A stretch of DNA of 60,276 bases from Paraglaciecola arctica BSs20135 (GCF_000314995.1 NZ_BAEO01000019.1:1-60276), one strand, 5' to 3'. Counted from the first letter of the stretch, positions 36,624 to 47,319 are shown. The notes: a model not told the origin generated them from the letters alone. A program made the numbers and translations.

Positions 36624-37195
36624 TGATGTTACTTCTAGCTTCACAGTCTCCCCGAAGAGCTGAATTACTGAAACAAATAGGCATTCCATTTAGTCAATAT
36701 CCTGTGGATATAGATGAGACTGTGCTAGCCCATGAAAACCCAGACGAATATGTACGAAGAATGGCTCAGGAGAAGTCTAATTTAGGGTACAAAAGAGCAG
36801 GTGCCAAAAAACTAGTACTTGGCGCAGACACAATAGTGGTTGCACAAGGCAATATTTTAGGTAAACCAAAAGACAAAACTGACGCAATGCGCATGTTGAA
36901 CATATTGTCCGATAACACTCACCAAGTATTCACGGCTGTTACTATTACTAGCGGTAAACAACAAAAAACCATAGTAGTTGAAACTCAAGTCTGTTTTGGC
37001 CCTCTAAGTACCTTACAAATGGCATGGTATTGGAAAACAGGTGAACCACAAGATAAAGCCGGAAGTTATGGAATACAGGGTTTAGGTGGACAATTTGTGA
37101 AACATATTAACGGTAGTTATAGCGCAGTTGTAGGATTACCCTTATACCAAACTAGAATGTTATTAACTGAATTTGGGATCTTAAATGAGTGCTGA
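36623..37195 (+). CDS. maf: Maf-family nucleoside triphosphate pyrophosphatase
   Basis: A 190-residue house-cleaning enzyme that hydrolyses non-canonical or surplus nucleoside triphosphates, in the YhdE-like branch that acts on dTTP and UTP. The opening LLLASQSPRRAELLKQIGI is the Maf signature. VLGADTIVVAQGNILGKPKD and GEPQDKAGSYGIQGLGG supply the catalytic Asp and substrate loop. It sits between mreD and rng as in many gammaproteobacteria. Confidence 0.95.
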   Translation: MMLLLASQSPRRAELLKQIGIPFSQYPVDIDETVLAHENPDEYVRRMAQEKSNLGYKRAGAKKLVLGADTIVVAQGNILGKPKDKTDAMRMLNILSDNTHQVFTAVTITSGKQQKTIVVETQVCFGPLSTLQMAWYWKTGEPQDKAGSYGIQGLGGQFVKHINGSYSAVVGLPLYQTRMLLTEFGILNEC

Positions 37196-38648
37196 GCTAT
37201 TAATCAATGTTACCCCTTCTGAGTCACGTGTAGCCTTGATTGAAAACGGTATTTTGCAAGAAATCCACATAGAAAGACACACCAAGCGCGGCTTGGTTGG
37301 CAATATCTACCGAGGAAAAGTCAGTAGAGTTTTGCCTGGTATGCAAGCGGCATTTGTCGATATTGGTTTAGATAAGGCGGCATTTTTACATGCCTCTGAT
37401 ATCGCCATACATAACGAAGTAGAAGAAGAAGTTTCACCCAACCATATCGAAAAACGTGATATTCGCGAACTCGTAAGAGATGGACAAAATATTGTTGTTC
37501 AAGTAGTTAAAGACCAAATTGGCACCAAAGGCGCAAGACTGACTACTGATATTACTATCCCATCCCGATATCTGGTATTTATGCCAAGTGTTGAACACGT
37601 TGGTGTATCTCAACGTATTGAAGATGAAGCAGAAAGAGAACGACTAAAGGCTTTAGTCCAAGGTTTTTGCAGCGAAGATGGTGGATTTATTTTACGCACT
37701 GCTGCTGAAGGTGTAAAAGAACAAGAACTCACCCAAGATGCCGATTTCCTGAAACGTTTGTGGCAGAAAATTCGCTCTCGAATGAAAAACAAAGCCCACA
37801 TTTTGTATGAAGATTTGCCCTTAGCACGTCGAGTTCTAAGAGACTTTGTAGGCACAACCTTAGATCGCATTAGAATTGATTCAAAGCTGTCTTTACAAGA
37901 ACTGCAGCAATTTACCAAAGAATATGTACCAGAATTACATAAGCTTTTAGAGTATTACCCAGGCGAAAGGCCCATTTTTGATTTATACGATGTAGAAAAT
38001 GAATGTCAGCGCTCGTTAGAAAGACGGGTAGATTTAAAATCTGGTGGTTATCTAATTATTGACCAAACCGAAGCCATGACCACAATCGACATTAATACAG
38101 GCGCCTTTGTAGGCCATCGTAACTTAGAAGAAACCATTTTCAACACCAATATTGAAGCCACTCAAGCTATTGCAAGACAACTTAGGTTACGCAACTTGGG
38201 AGGCATGATACTCATCGATTTTATCGATATGACAGTAGAAGACCACAAAAGAAGAGTAATGCACAGCCTTGAAGTAGCCACTAATAATGATAGAGCCAAG
38301 ATCAATATCCACGGTTTTACTGTGCTTGGCCTGATTGAAATGACTCGCAAAAGAACTCGTGAAAGTCTAGAACATGTTTTATGTGGAGAATGCCCCGTAT
38401 GTAAAGGCCGCGGATCCATAAAAACAGTTGAAACTGTATGTTTTGAAATTATGCGCGAAATTGTCCGAGTCAATCGTGCCTACGATGCAGATAAATTTGT
38501 GGTCTATGCATCACCTGCCGTGGCCGATGCATTGTTAGGTGAGGAGTCTCATATGTTGGCTGAGCTAGAAGTGTTCGTCACTAAACAAATTAAGGTTCAT
38601 ACTGAGCTTTTATACAACCAAGACAAATTTGACGTTGTCATGATGTAA
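37185..38648 (+). CDS. rng: Ribonuclease G
   Basis: A 487-residue endoribonuclease of the RNase E/G family that matures the 5' end of 16S rRNA and cleaves some mRNAs. An S1 domain occupies about residues 37-125 (GNIYRGKVSRVLPGMQAAFVDIGLDKAAFLH). Catalytic Asp residues lie in TTIDINTGAF and ILIDFIDM, and the zinc-link CGECPVCKGRG is near residue 405. The length equals that of E. coli RNase G, without the long RNase E tail. It overlaps maf by 11 bases. Confidence 0.96.
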   Translation: MSAELLINVTPSESRVALIENGILQEIHIERHTKRGLVGNIYRGKVSRVLPGMQAAFVDIGLDKAAFLHASDIAIHNEVEEEVSPNHIEKRDIRELVRDGQNIVVQVVKDQIGTKGARLTTDITIPSRYLVFMPSVEHVGVSQRIEDEAERERLKALVQGFCSEDGGFILRTAAEGVKEQELTQDADFLKRLWQKIRSRMKNKAHILYEDLPLARRVLRDFVGTTLDRIRIDSKLSLQELQQFTKEYVPELHKLLEYYPGERPIFDLYDVENECQRSLERRVDLKSGGYLIIDQTEAMTTIDINTGAFVGHRNLEETIFNTNIEATQAIARQLRLRNLGGMILIDFIDMTVEDHKRRVMHSLEVATNNDRAKINIHGFTVLGLIEMTRKRTRESLEHVLCGECPVCKGRGSIKTVETVCFEIMREIVRVNRAYDADKFVVYASPAVADALLGEESHMLAELEVFVTKQIKVHTELLYNQDKFDVVMM

Positions 38649-38727
38649 GTAGATTAAAAACGTGAATTCCAAAACCATACGATGCCGTCATGATGTGAGC
38701 GAATTATAATTGTGAATACCAAAACCA
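38637..38727 (+). repeat. Imperfect tandem duplication of the rng-yhdP junction
   Basis: Two 41-bp copies (38637-38677 and 38687-38727) match at 33 positions with a 50-bp period. Each runs from GTCATGATGT, the rng stop region, to CCAAAACCA, the yhdP start region. The first copy has its own GTG start that reads only a 15-codon frame. Confidence 0.75.
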
Positions 38728-41700
38728 AAGGTGCATCATTTTATGCCGCCTATCTAATCAAAAAACTCTGGGCGTTAGTTGCCTTGAGCTTGGTTGTGGT
38801 TGCGGTGACACTTAGTGTGGTACGTTATTCTTTGCCCTATATGAATGACCAAAAAAATCATTTAGAACTATGGTTATCCGAACAAGTTGGCGCGCAAATA
38901 AAAATTGGCGAAATTACTGCAAAATGGCAAGGTTTAGGCCCAGCAATAATTCTGCGCAATGTTCAGTTAATTCAAAATGCACAGTCCCCTCTGAATCTTA
39001 CCATTGCCGAAACGGCTATTGAAATCGATTTTTGGCAATCTATTCTAGCCAGACAAATTCAATCTAATAAGTTTGATTTGCGGGAAATGGAATTAACTAT
39101 TGATGTTGCCTCTCTCAGTAAGGAAGAAACCACTTATCCTATTGTTGATGCGTTAGAGAAGCTATTTCTACAACAATTACAGCTGTTTTCTATTAGCCAA
39201 AGTAAAATCATTATTAATACCACAAACGATCAACAGCAAGTTGTGCTGATTGATCAAGTGTCATGGGTTAATAAAGACGAACATCACCAAGGTGTGGGGA
39301 AACTGCAAGTAGAAGAAATTGCTAAAAATTCTGCATCATTTATTCTCGACTTATACGGTCACCAAGAAGCCCTCCACGGTACCTTTTTTGCCAAAGGAGA
39401 AGAAGTTGATTTATCCCCTTGGGTTGAACAATGGATCCCCAGTGAACACAATTTAGTTGAGAGTCGCGGCAGTTTTGTCATGTGGGCGACCATAAAAGAT
39501 AAATCACTACAGTCTGTACAACTTGATTTGTCTAAAAGCCGATTTGATTGGCAAAATCCAGAAAACCCTAACCCAGAAAATAATCTTAAAGTTGCAGTGT
39601 TAGGTGGCCAAATTAATGCCAGTCCGCTAAATAATGAATGGCTATTTAATCTCAATAATTTGACCATGCAAATCAACGATAATGTGCTGGTATCAAACTG
39701 GTTAGGTAAAATTGACCAAGCGGGTGCATTGTCTTTACAACATAACCAACCCATAAAATTGGCATCTGTGTTGCCCATGTTAGCGTTGGCAATGGATCCT
39801 AAGCAAACTGAGTCACTTGAATCTCTGCAGCCGCAAGCAACCTTAAACTCATTAAATATTAATCGTACTCTAAGTGGTGATATGGCGGTTAAAGCCGCAA
39901 TTAGCGACTTAGGTTGGCAACAGACAAAAGTTATTCCGGGTATGGCTGGATTGGCGACCGAACTAAATTGGTACAACGGAAATGGGCGATTAAATTTAAA
40001 AGGTAAATCTGGACAACTGAGCATCGATAAGTTGTTACCAGACAATATCGACTATCGACGTTTTTACTCTGATTTATATATTCAAACTAGTGAACAAAAC
40101 GTCAGTATCTTGGCTGAAAACACTTTATTTAAAAGCGAACTCATTAGCCTACATCCCAGCATTTATTATCGCAGCATAGATAATTATTTAGCTTTGTCAG
40201 CGTCCGTTGAAGCTCTTGATGTTACAAAGTTATCTGCTCTTTATCCAACGGAACTTATGGGGATAGATACTAAAAATTACTTAGTTGACTCTTTACAGCA
40301 AGGGCGAATAGAAACAGCCCAAGTACTATGGCATGGCGCTGTATCCGCCTTTCCTTTTGAACAGGGCCAAGGTGTTTTTCAAGCACAAGTTAAAGTATCT
40401 GAAGGAAAATTAAAGTTTGCCCCACAATGGCCTGCACTGACTAATTTTGATGTCGATGTGTTTTTCGAAAACAAAAGTTTGACCATGACCAGTCAAAAAG
40501 GTCGGCTGTTAGATGTTGAGCTTAAGGATTTGTCTGCAAAAATCCCTGAATTGGCAGCAAATGCAGTGTTAACAATAGATGCAGATGCCCAGGCCAATGG
40601 AAAGCAAGTGACCGATTTGATGCTGCAAAGTAATCTTGCTGATACCCTTGGTAAAACCTTACAGCAAGTCAAAGTGAGTGGGCCGTTAAAAACCCAGTTG
40701 AATTTAACTATCCCTTTGTCTGGTGAAGAGTTAGTTGCAAAAGGCGAAGTGTTATTAACCAAGAATAAAGTCGAACTACCTAGCTTAGGTGTTTTATTGG
40801 ATCAAACCAATGGGACAGTGAGTTTTATCAATAACAAGATAAAAGCCAAGGGCCTTAATGCCAATTTGTTACAACAACCAATAAGACTCGAATTGACTGG
40901 GTCACAGGAGGACAAAGGTTATCAAACAGATATTAATATTAGGGGTGATTGGCAGATTACACCTTTACTTGAATCCTTCTCTGAAGGATTAACAAAATAC
41001 CTGTCAGGAAAGAGTCACTGGACTGCTGATATCGCTGTAACCATACCCACTCAAGGTTACCAATATTCAGCACAAATATTCAGTGATCTCACCGAAATCA
41101 GCTCAGAACTACCCGCACCATTTGCCAAAACCGCTAAGCAATCGTTGCCTCTTTTAATCACCGGCCAAGGTAATGAGCAAGCCTCATCGATAAAAGTCAC
41201 TTTAGGGCAGGACGTTGAGTTTAACGGCAATTTACCCCATGAAGATATGCAGTTCTCTCGAGCACATTTAGCCATTGGACAGTCAGATATGGTAGGCATG
41301 GGGTTAGGCTTTAGTGTTTCTGCGAATATGCAAAAGTTAGATGTAACGCCTTGGTATAACGTTATTAATACCCTTATCAATGATCTTCCTGACAACAACA
41401 ACAAACCATTATTAGAGGCGCCAAAACGTATTTTTATCAATGCGGATAGCGCACTAATAGCATCACAAAAATTTACTGGGTTAGAGCTGGTAGCCAAAAA
41501 TACCAGTGATAGCTGGCTTTTTGATATCAATGCCAAAGAAACTCGTATGGAAGTGGTTTTATATAAGGAGTGGTTGAATAAAGGTGTTGATATTAACGCT
41601 GATTTTATTGAACTGACAAAATGGCATGGTACTCAGTCTGATAGTAGTGATACTCCATCTGCCGTATCGAGTAAATTTGCTGCCAACATTGCAACTTTAC

Positions 41701-42626
41701 CACCTATTAACTTTTCTTGTACTCGCTGCAGGTTTCTGGAGCACGACTTAGGGAAAATTGATTTTAGTTTGTCTCGCTCTGCCACAGGTATGAAGATAGA
41801 TCAGGTACGGTTAAATAATGATCATGGGTTATTTTATGGCTCAGGAGACTGGTTTTTAAACAACGGTCAAAGTAGTACACGTTTAACCGGAGAGTTTAGC
41901 AGCTCGGATTTTGGAGCCTTCCTTAAAGGTTTTACATTAGATTCAGGGATCAAGGATTCACAAACTAGTTCAAAATTTGATTTAAGTTGGAAACGAGCAC
42001 CATACGAATTTAATTTCGACACCCTAAATGGGCAAATAGAATGGCGCCTAACAGATGGCTATTTAACTGAAGTAAGTGACCAAGGTTCACGAATATTTAG
42101 TCTGCTGAGCCTTGACTCATTAGTGCGTAAACTACAGCTTGATTTTAGAGACATATTTGCCAAAGGATTTTTCTATGACAAAATCGATGGCAGTTTCCAG
42201 CTAGAAAATGGCATCGCTTATACCCAAGATACCTTAGTTGATGGCGGAGCCGGCGAAATTTCTATGCACGGATACACTGACTTAAACGCCCAGCAACTCA
42301 ATTACCAAATCGAATTCACTCCAAATGTGACATCCAGTTTACCTGTGATAGTGGCTTGGATGGTGAATCCAGCAACAGCATTGGCTGCACTTGCGCTGGA
42401 TCAAATGCTGACTTCTGCTAAAGTAATTTCCAATATTAAATTTTCATTAACCGGCCCTTTAGACGATCCACAACTCACAGAGTTAGGTCGTGATAGTAAA
42501 GAAGTATCCTTGCCAGCAAGAACACAACCTGAGCAAACGCCAGAAACACCAAACCAATCTATCAATTTACAATTAAACACACCGGTTAACATCAAAATAC
42601 CAACTGAGGCACCAATAAGTGGCTAA
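38712..42626 (+). CDS. yhdP: YhdP-family AsmA-like inter-membrane lipid transport protein
   Basis: A 1304-residue protein anchored in the inner membrane by one span near residues 16-40 (LWALVALSLVVVAVTLSVV), with a very long periplasmic part built from repeated beta segments. It carries the DUF3971 region and a C-terminal AsmA-like part (GWFLNN-type strands, then TVLVDGGAGEISMHGYTDL). YhdP and its paralogues are thought to bridge the envelope and move phospholipid to the outer membrane. The start is GTG 38712. It follows rng as in E. coli and is in turn followed by the nitrilase-family gene with an eight-base overlap. Confidence 0.92.
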   Translation: MNTKTKGASFYAAYLIKKLWALVALSLVVVAVTLSVVRYSLPYMNDQKNHLELWLSEQVGAQIKIGEITAKWQGLGPAIILRNVQLIQNAQSPLNLTIAETAIEIDFWQSILARQIQSNKFDLREMELTIDVASLSKEETTYPIVDALEKLFLQQLQLFSISQSKIIINTTNDQQQVVLIDQVSWVNKDEHHQGVGKLQVEEIAKNSASFILDLYGHQEALHGTFFAKGEEVDLSPWVEQWIPSEHNLVESRGSFVMWATIKDKSLQSVQLDLSKSRFDWQNPENPNPENNLKVAVLGGQINASPLNNEWLFNLNNLTMQINDNVLVSNWLGKIDQAGALSLQHNQPIKLASVLPMLALAMDPKQTESLESLQPQATLNSLNINRTLSGDMAVKAAISDLGWQQTKVIPGMAGLATELNWYNGNGRLNLKGKSGQLSIDKLLPDNIDYRRFYSDLYIQTSEQNVSILAENTLFKSELISLHPSIYYRSIDNYLALSASVEALDVTKLSALYPTELMGIDTKNYLVDSLQQGRIETAQVLWHGAVSAFPFEQGQGVFQAQVKVSEGKLKFAPQWPALTNFDVDVFFENKSLTMTSQKGRLLDVELKDLSAKIPELAANAVLTIDADAQANGKQVTDLMLQSNLADTLGKTLQQVKVSGPLKTQLNLTIPLSGEELVAKGEVLLTKNKVELPSLGVLLDQTNGTVSFINNKIKAKGLNANLLQQPIRLELTGSQEDKGYQTDINIRGDWQITPLLESFSEGLTKYLSGKSHWTADIAVTIPTQGYQYSAQIFSDLTEISSELPAPFAKTAKQSLPLLITGQGNEQASSIKVTLGQDVEFNGNLPHEDMQFSRAHLAIGQSDMVGMGLGFSVSANMQKLDVTPWYNVINTLINDLPDNNNKPLLEAPKRIFINADSALIASQKFTGLELVAKNTSDSWLFDINAKETRMEVVLYKEWLNKGVDINADFIELTKWHGTQSDSSDTPSAVSSKFAANIATLPPINFSCTRCRFLEHDLGKIDFSLSRSATGMKIDQVRLNNDHGLFYGSGDWFLNNGQSSTRLTGEFSSSDFGAFLKGFTLDSGIKDSQTSSKFDLSWKRAPYEFNFDTLNGQIEWRLTDGYLTEVSDQGSRIFSLLSLDSLVRKLQLDFRDIFAKGFFYDKIDGSFQLENGIAYTQDTLVDGGAGEISMHGYTDLNAQQLNYQIEFTPNVTSSLPVIVAWMVNPATALAALALDQMLTSAKVISNIKFSLTGPLDDPQLTELGRDSKEVSLPARTQPEQTPETPNQSINLQLNTPVNIKIPTEAPISG

Positions 42627-43458
42627 TGTCAGTGCAAATATAGTCGCAATACAAATGAGCTCTTCACCGCTGGTTGCAGATAATCTTTTATTTGTAGAGC
42701 AGCAACTACAATTATTGCCCCCACAAAGACCATGTTTAGTGGTATTGCCCGAATGTTTTGCTTGTTTTGGTGGCGGTGATAATTTAGTACTGGGTATCGC
42801 AGAAGACTTAGATCTAGGGCCGATCCAACATAAGCTTAAGCAATTCGCTCAACAATTTGACATCTGGTTAGTAGCGGGCAGTTTGCCGATATTATGCCCA
42901 ACCGTAAATAAATTCACCGCATCTTGTTTATTGATTAATAATCACGGCGAGATCGTCGAAGAGTACCAAAAAATACACCTTTTCGATGTACAAGTGGCAG
43001 ATAATACCGGCGCCTATCTAGAATCTCGCTGTACCCAAGCAGGTAATAAATTAGTAGTCACTAACACCCCTTTTGGTAACCTTGGTTTAGCCATTTGTTA
43101 CGATATTCGTTTTGCGGGTATGTTTGCCGCCATGAGTCAGATAGCACAGCTAGACGTATTAACATTACCCGCGGCATTTACACAACAAACAGGACAAGCT
43201 CACTGGGATCCATTATTAAGGGCCCGAGCAATTGAAAACCAGTGTTATATAGTCGCCGCAAATCAAAGCGGTGAACATAGGAATAAACGACAAACTTATG
43301 GTCACTCCTGTATCATCTCACCTTGGGGTGAAAAGCTAGTTGAGTTACCTCAAGGTACCGGCATGATACATGCTCAGATTGATCACCAATTACTCGCCGA
43401 TATTCGCACTAAAATGCCGGTTTATCAGCACAACAAATTCAGGAGTCACCTTGTCTAA
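42619..43458 (+). CDS. Carbon-nitrogen hydrolase (nitrilase superfamily, Nit-like amidase)
   Basis: A 279-residue cytosolic amidase-fold enzyme. The catalytic triad is visible as Glu45 (VVLPECF), Lys118 (YQKIHLFD) and Cys160 (LAICYDIRF). Segment [18 protein letters not shown] is typical of Nit1/Nit2-like omega-amidases and deaminated-glutathione amidases, which is the most likely specificity. The GTG start overlaps the yhdP end. It precedes tldD as in many gammaproteobacteria. Confidence 0.92.
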   Translation: MANVSANIVAIQMSSSPLVADNLLFVEQQLQLLPPQRPCLVVLPECFACFGGGDNLVLGIAEDLDLGPIQHKLKQFAQQFDIWLVAGSLPILCPTVNKFTASCLLINNHGEIVEEYQKIHLFDVQVADNTGAYLESRCTQAGNKLVVTNTPFGNLGLAICYDIRFAGMFAAMSQIAQLDVLTLPAAFTQQTGQAHWDPLLRARAIENQCYIVAANQSGEHRNKRQTYGHSCIISPWGEKLVELPQGTGMIHAQIDHQLLADIRTKMPVYQHNKFRSHLV

Positions 43459-44893
43459 TTTGGTAGAAGAAAACTTACTAGATGCATCCAACCTAACCCG
43501 TTCCACTTTAGAGACAGCACTAGATACCATATATCAACATGACAACGATTTTGCTGATTTATATTTTCAATCAAGCCAACATGAAACTTGGGTACTAGAA
43601 GACGGTATCATTAAAGAAGGCAGCTACAACATAGAGCGCGGTGTGGGTGTTCGTGCCGTTAGCGGTGAAAAAACAGGCTTTGCTTATTCTGATGAAATAT
43701 CCCCAGAAGCCTTGATGAAAGCAGCAAAAGCTTCACGTAGTATTTCAAATTCTGGTGGCAAACATAAAATAGCGCCACTCAAACAAAGTCACCCTAGCAG
43801 CTTATACTATGACAAAAATCCTCTTTTAGGTATGCAAGAACAAGAAAAAATTGCTCTTCTTAGAGCGGCAGATGAATATATTAGAAAGCAAGAAAGTGCT
43901 CTTAGCCAAGTGGTTATTAGTATCAGCGGTGTTTATGAAGAAATATTAATTGCAGCAACTGATGGTACATTTTGTACTGATATCCGCCCACTTATCCGTT
44001 TCAACTGTTCAGTATTGATGGAAAAAGACGGACGCCGTGAAAGAGGTAGTTCAGGTGCCGGTGGTCGATATGCCTATGATTATTTTGTTGCACAAGACGA
44101 TGGACGTCCCCGCTATCAACAAGTGGCTGATGAAGCCATTCATATGGCCAGAATAAATATACAAGCGGTACCCGCTCCCGCTGGACAAATGCCGGTTGTA
44201 TTAGGCAGTGGTTGGCCTGGCGTATTATTACATGAAGCCGTTGGCCATGGGTTAGAAGGTGACTTTAACCGTAAAGGTGCCTCTACTTTCAGTGGTCGTA
44301 TCGGCGAACAAGTCGCGGCCAAAGGCTGTACTATTGTAGATGATGGCACATTAGCCAATAGACGCGGATCCCTCAGTGTTGATGATGAAGGCACACCTAC
44401 CCAATACAATGTTTTAATTGAAGACGGTATTCTTAAAGGTTATATGCAAGACAAACTCAACGCACGTTTGATGGGTGTTGCCCCTACAGGTAATGGCCGA
44501 CGTGAATCTTATGCCCATTTACCTATGCCTCGTATGACCAATACCTATATGTTAGCTGGAAACCATTCTCCAGAAGAGATCATCGCGTCAATTGACAAAG
44601 GTATATACGCACCCAACTTTGGCGGTGGCCAGGTAGATATCACTTCTGGCAAATTTGTATTTTCCACATCAGAAGCTTACCTAATCGAAAAAGGCAAAAT
44701 TACCACACCTATTAAAGGTGCAACCTTAATTGGCAACGGCCCAGAAGCGATGCAAAAAGTGTCTATGATTGGAAATGACTTAGCCCTAGATAAAGGAGTA
44801 GGTGTATGCGGCAAAGATGGCCAAAGTATACCAGTAGGTGTGGGTCAACCTACACTTAAAGTGGATGAGCTGACTGTAGGTGGGACGGCCTAA
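43451..44893 (+). CDS. tldD: Metalloprotease subunit TldD
   Basis: A 480-residue zinc metalloprotease subunit that works with PmbA (TldE) to cut unfolded peptides, for example in microcin B17 maturation and CcdA turnover in E. coli. The HExxxH metal motif is [13 protein letters not shown]. The TTG at 43451, with AGGAG at 43441-43445, is chosen: it gives the same length as E. coli TldD, while the frame open back to 43370 runs through the nitrilase gene. It overlaps the nitrilase stop. The partner pmbA lies 2.5 kb downstream. Confidence 0.95.
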   Translation: MSNLVEENLLDASNLTRSTLETALDTIYQHDNDFADLYFQSSQHETWVLEDGIIKEGSYNIERGVGVRAVSGEKTGFAYSDEISPEALMKAAKASRSISNSGGKHKIAPLKQSHPSSLYYDKNPLLGMQEQEKIALLRAADEYIRKQESALSQVVISISGVYEEILIAATDGTFCTDIRPLIRFNCSVLMEKDGRRERGSSGAGGRYAYDYFVAQDDGRPRYQQVADEAIHMARINIQAVPAPAGQMPVVLGSGWPGVLLHEAVGHGLEGDFNRKGASTFSGRIGEQVAAKGCTIVDDGTLANRRGSLSVDDEGTPTQYNVLIEDGILKGYMQDKLNARLMGVAPTGNGRRESYAHLPMPRMTNTYMLAGNHSPEEIIASIDKGIYAPNFGGGQVDITSGKFVFSTSEAYLIEKGKITTPIKGATLIGNGPEAMQKVSMIGNDLALDKGVGVCGKDGQSIPVGVGQPTLKVDELTVGGTA

Positions 44894-44930
44894 AGCTTAT
44901 ATAAGCTAGCAACTCTGTAATAAAATGTAC

Positions 44931-44964
44931 TAAGGTTCGATACTGGATACAGCATCGAACCTTA
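44931..44964. terminator. Bidirectional hairpin between tldD and the Ig-repeat gene
   Basis: TAAGGTTCGAT and ATCGAACCTTA form a perfect 11-bp stem with a 12-base loop between two convergent stops. T tracts are short, so it may act as a shared weak terminator. Confidence 0.6.
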
Positions 44965-44981
44965 AAGTAACTTGCTAGCAA

Positions 44982-46772
44982 CTACAAAATATTAACAGTA
45001 AAGCGCACTGTACTGACAATACCTTTTTCAGTGGTAAGGCTAACAGTTACAGTGGCAGAAACTGGTTCAACTTCAGAATTTTCAATGGCAAAAGAGACTG
45101 CAAACCCTCCCTCGACATTAGTATTCGGAATAGAAGTTGAGCCGATATCAGTCACTGTACCAGCAGTGCTGGTAATGGTTACGTTAGAGCCAAATGGTGG
45201 AGCTTGACCGGCTCTATCAATAAACACAGCCTTAAAGTTCTGCTTTTCATCTGTTGCTATACTGATACTTGCATTGTCGGAGTTCGGATTATTGCTGGCA
45301 TATAAGTTGTTACTACTATCAAACACATCGCCTATAAGTGAACTACCTGACATCACCAAAACTAAGCTTTTTCGTACTTGGATAGTGGCTGCGGAACCTT
45401 CCCCACATAAACTAGAGGATTGGCACTGAGTACCATTAAACAACTTATCAGCCTCATCAAACTGCTCATTATTGTTGTAATCTAAAAAGCGTTCACCGCT
45501 GTTCCACTCAAGATTTTCATCATCATCAAGCCATGCTTCAGAGTAGTCGACAAACCCTATTTGTCCAGCTGCTGTTACTCCGAAACCACTGGCCGTACTG
45601 GGCTCTTCACTGATCACGCCACCGTCTTCATCATCAAAAATATTATTACCATTACTATCAAACAAAGTCTCATGACCAATTGCAGTAGCTAATACAGTCA
45701 CGCGGCTATTAGAAGGCCTAGGTTCAGAACTGGTCCATATCACTGAACAAGCCCCGCCACTGGTGACACAACTTGACTCCACCGAACCTCCTTCAGCGGT
45801 AAAAGTAACAATAGTATTATCAGGTACGGGGTTGCTAAAAATATCGGATAATCGTGCAGTTAAATTCACTGTCACACCGTTGTAACTGCCTGCTTCAGGA
45901 TTGAATACATCAGAACTAAAGGTAAAGCTACGTTGATTGGGTAGGCCTGTGGTAACAGAGATGGCATCAGATTGTGTTGTGACTGCTTCACCAGAATCAG
46001 TCACAACCTTAGCATTTATCCTCACAGATATTGGAATACTGCCGGCAATCAACACTGCTGCAGCTTCACCATTTTCATCACTGATTGCCGTATTATTACC
46101 TAAACTCAAGTTACCCACTTCGGAGGTCAAACTAAACTCAACCCTTTGATTGGCTAAAGGTTCATTTCTGTTATTGCTCACTACAAAAGTGACAGTAGAT
46201 CGCGATTCTCCAATATCACCCGATCCTTGCAGCACAATACTTTCTAGTGAAGCAGATAAAAAACTGATCCCGCCAATGACTTCAGGTCGTATATCAATTT
46301 CTTGGGTCGCGGTTAAGGTCTCATCTGTTGTTATAACTGTAGCGGTGATTTGATCTTTAGTACCTGAGCTCCCCGCACAGCCTCCATCGGTATAGGTACT
46401 GGAAGCTTCACCATTAACTGTACTGATATCAGTGCCTAAAGAGGCTTGCTCTGCTGTGACGCAGTTAGAAGTGAACGCCACTAAATAGGCATCAGTCACT
46501 CGTTGATTATCATCGTCTACTAAGGTTAAATTCAAGCCAACAGAGCCACCTGCGCTTATTTCATATACACCATTTACCGGCTCTAGCGTAACTCCTACTT
46601 CACCCTCAATAAATTGCCCAGATCCCGTAAAATGACCAATTTTTATTGTGCTTGTAGCAATTGGATCGCCAGTACTAAATGGATCACTACCATTATCACC
46701 TGACACACCACCACAACCGCTAAATCCAGCAAGAGCCAAAAAGGAAACAATAAATAGAGTGCGAGCAAACAT
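44982..46772 (-). CDS. Putative lipoprotein with bacterial Ig-like (invasin/Big1-type) repeats
   Basis: A 596-residue exported protein. The N-terminal signal ends AGFSGC, a lipobox-like site with Cys20 followed by GGVSGDNGS. At least four Ig-like modules can be seen from strands such as TVTFVVSNNRNEPLANQRVEFSL, AVLIAGSIPISVRINAKV and VNLTARLSDIFSNPVPDNTIVTF, the intimin/invasin Big1 type. DSNGNNIFDDEDGG and DYNNNEQFDEADK look like calcium loops. It lies between tldD and darP on the opposite strand to tldD. It is probably an outer-membrane surface protein; the binding partner is unknown. Confidence 0.75.
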   Translation of the reverse strand: MFARTLFIVSFLALAGFSGCGGVSGDNGSDPFSTGDPIATSTIKIGHFTGSGQFIEGEVGVTLEPVNGVYEISAGGSVGLNLTLVDDDNQRVTDAYLVAFTSNCVTAEQASLGTDISTVNGEASSTYTDGGCAGSSGTKDQITATVITTDETLTATQEIDIRPEVIGGISFLSASLESIVLQGSGDIGESRSTVTFVVSNNRNEPLANQRVEFSLTSEVGNLSLGNNTAISDENGEAAAVLIAGSIPISVRINAKVVTDSGEAVTTQSDAISVTTGLPNQRSFTFSSDVFNPEAGSYNGVTVNLTARLSDIFSNPVPDNTIVTFTAEGGSVESSCVTSGGACSVIWTSSEPRPSNSRVTVLATAIGHETLFDSNGNNIFDDEDGGVISEEPSTASGFGVTAAGQIGFVDYSEAWLDDDENLEWNSGERFLDYNNNEQFDEADKLFNGTQCQSSSLCGEGSAATIQVRKSLVLVMSGSSLIGDVFDSSNNLYASNNPNSDNASISIATDEKQNFKAVFIDRAGQAPPFGSNVTITSTAGTVTDIGSTSIPNTNVEGGFAVSFAIENSEVEPVSATVTVSLTTEKGIVSTVRFTVNIL

Positions 46773-46779
46773 AAAATAT

Positions 46780-47319
46780 TTATCCGTTTATGATTTGTTT
46801 TAAATATTGAAAAAGCTCACGAGATGCTTTTGGTGGTTTATTTTCAGCTTGCTGTTTATTGGCCTGACGCACATATTGACGCAATTTTTGGCGGTCAAGC
46901 AGAGGATAATCAGCAATGGCCGATTCAATTTTGCTATCACCTTCACTCAGAATATCGTCTCTGAGTACTTCAATTTCATGAAAAGCATTATTTAATTTTT
47001 TATGAGCAGATTTAATATTGCTCAAAGCTTGTTCTATTGCGGTAATATCTACATTACGCATGATTTTGCCAATTAACTGCAGTTGGCGTCGATAACCTTC
47101 TTTTTTGCGTAAAATTTTACGGGCAAGCATCACCGCATCAAGCAACTCTTCTTCCATAGGCACTTTGGCTAAAGAGGATTGACCAAGATGAACTAAAGAC
47201 TCCCCTAACTTTTGCATTGCAACCATTTGGGCTTTTATTTGGGTTTTACTGAGTTGTTCGTCGTCTTCATTAACGTCGAATTCAACTTCTACATCTTTGT
47301 TTTTTTTCGGGGCGACCAT
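46780..47319 (-). CDS. darP: Ribosome biogenesis factor DarP (YjgA, DUF615)
   Basis: A 179-residue highly charged, helical protein of the YjgA family, which binds immature 50S subunits and helps 23S rRNA maturation. Typical segments are EQLSKTQIKAQMVAMQKLGESLV, MLARKILRKKEGYRRQLQLIGKIMR and YPLLDRQKLRQYVRQANKQ. It is divergent from pmbA with an 85-bp gap, the same neighbourhood as yjgA-pmbA in E. coli. Confidence 0.93.
   Translation of the reverse strand: MVAPKKNKDVEVEFDVNEDDEQLSKTQIKAQMVAMQKLGESLVHLGQSSLAKVPMEEELLDAVMLARKILRKKEGYRRQLQLIGKIMRNVDITAIEQALSNIKSAHKKLNNAFHEIEVLRDDILSEGDSKIESAIADYPLLDRQKLRQYVRQANKQQAENKPPKASRELFQYLKQIING

Noticed and set aside
39359-40045. A 228-codon minus-strand frame inside yhdP
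   Set aside because: It is antisense to a conserved gene, Ser/Leu/Cys-rich in the manner of a reverse-frame artefact, and has no ribosome site.
43370-43450. Upstream extension of tldD into the nitrilase gene
   Set aside because: The extension is out-of-frame nitrilase coding sequence; TTG 43451 with AGGAG fits the known TldD length.
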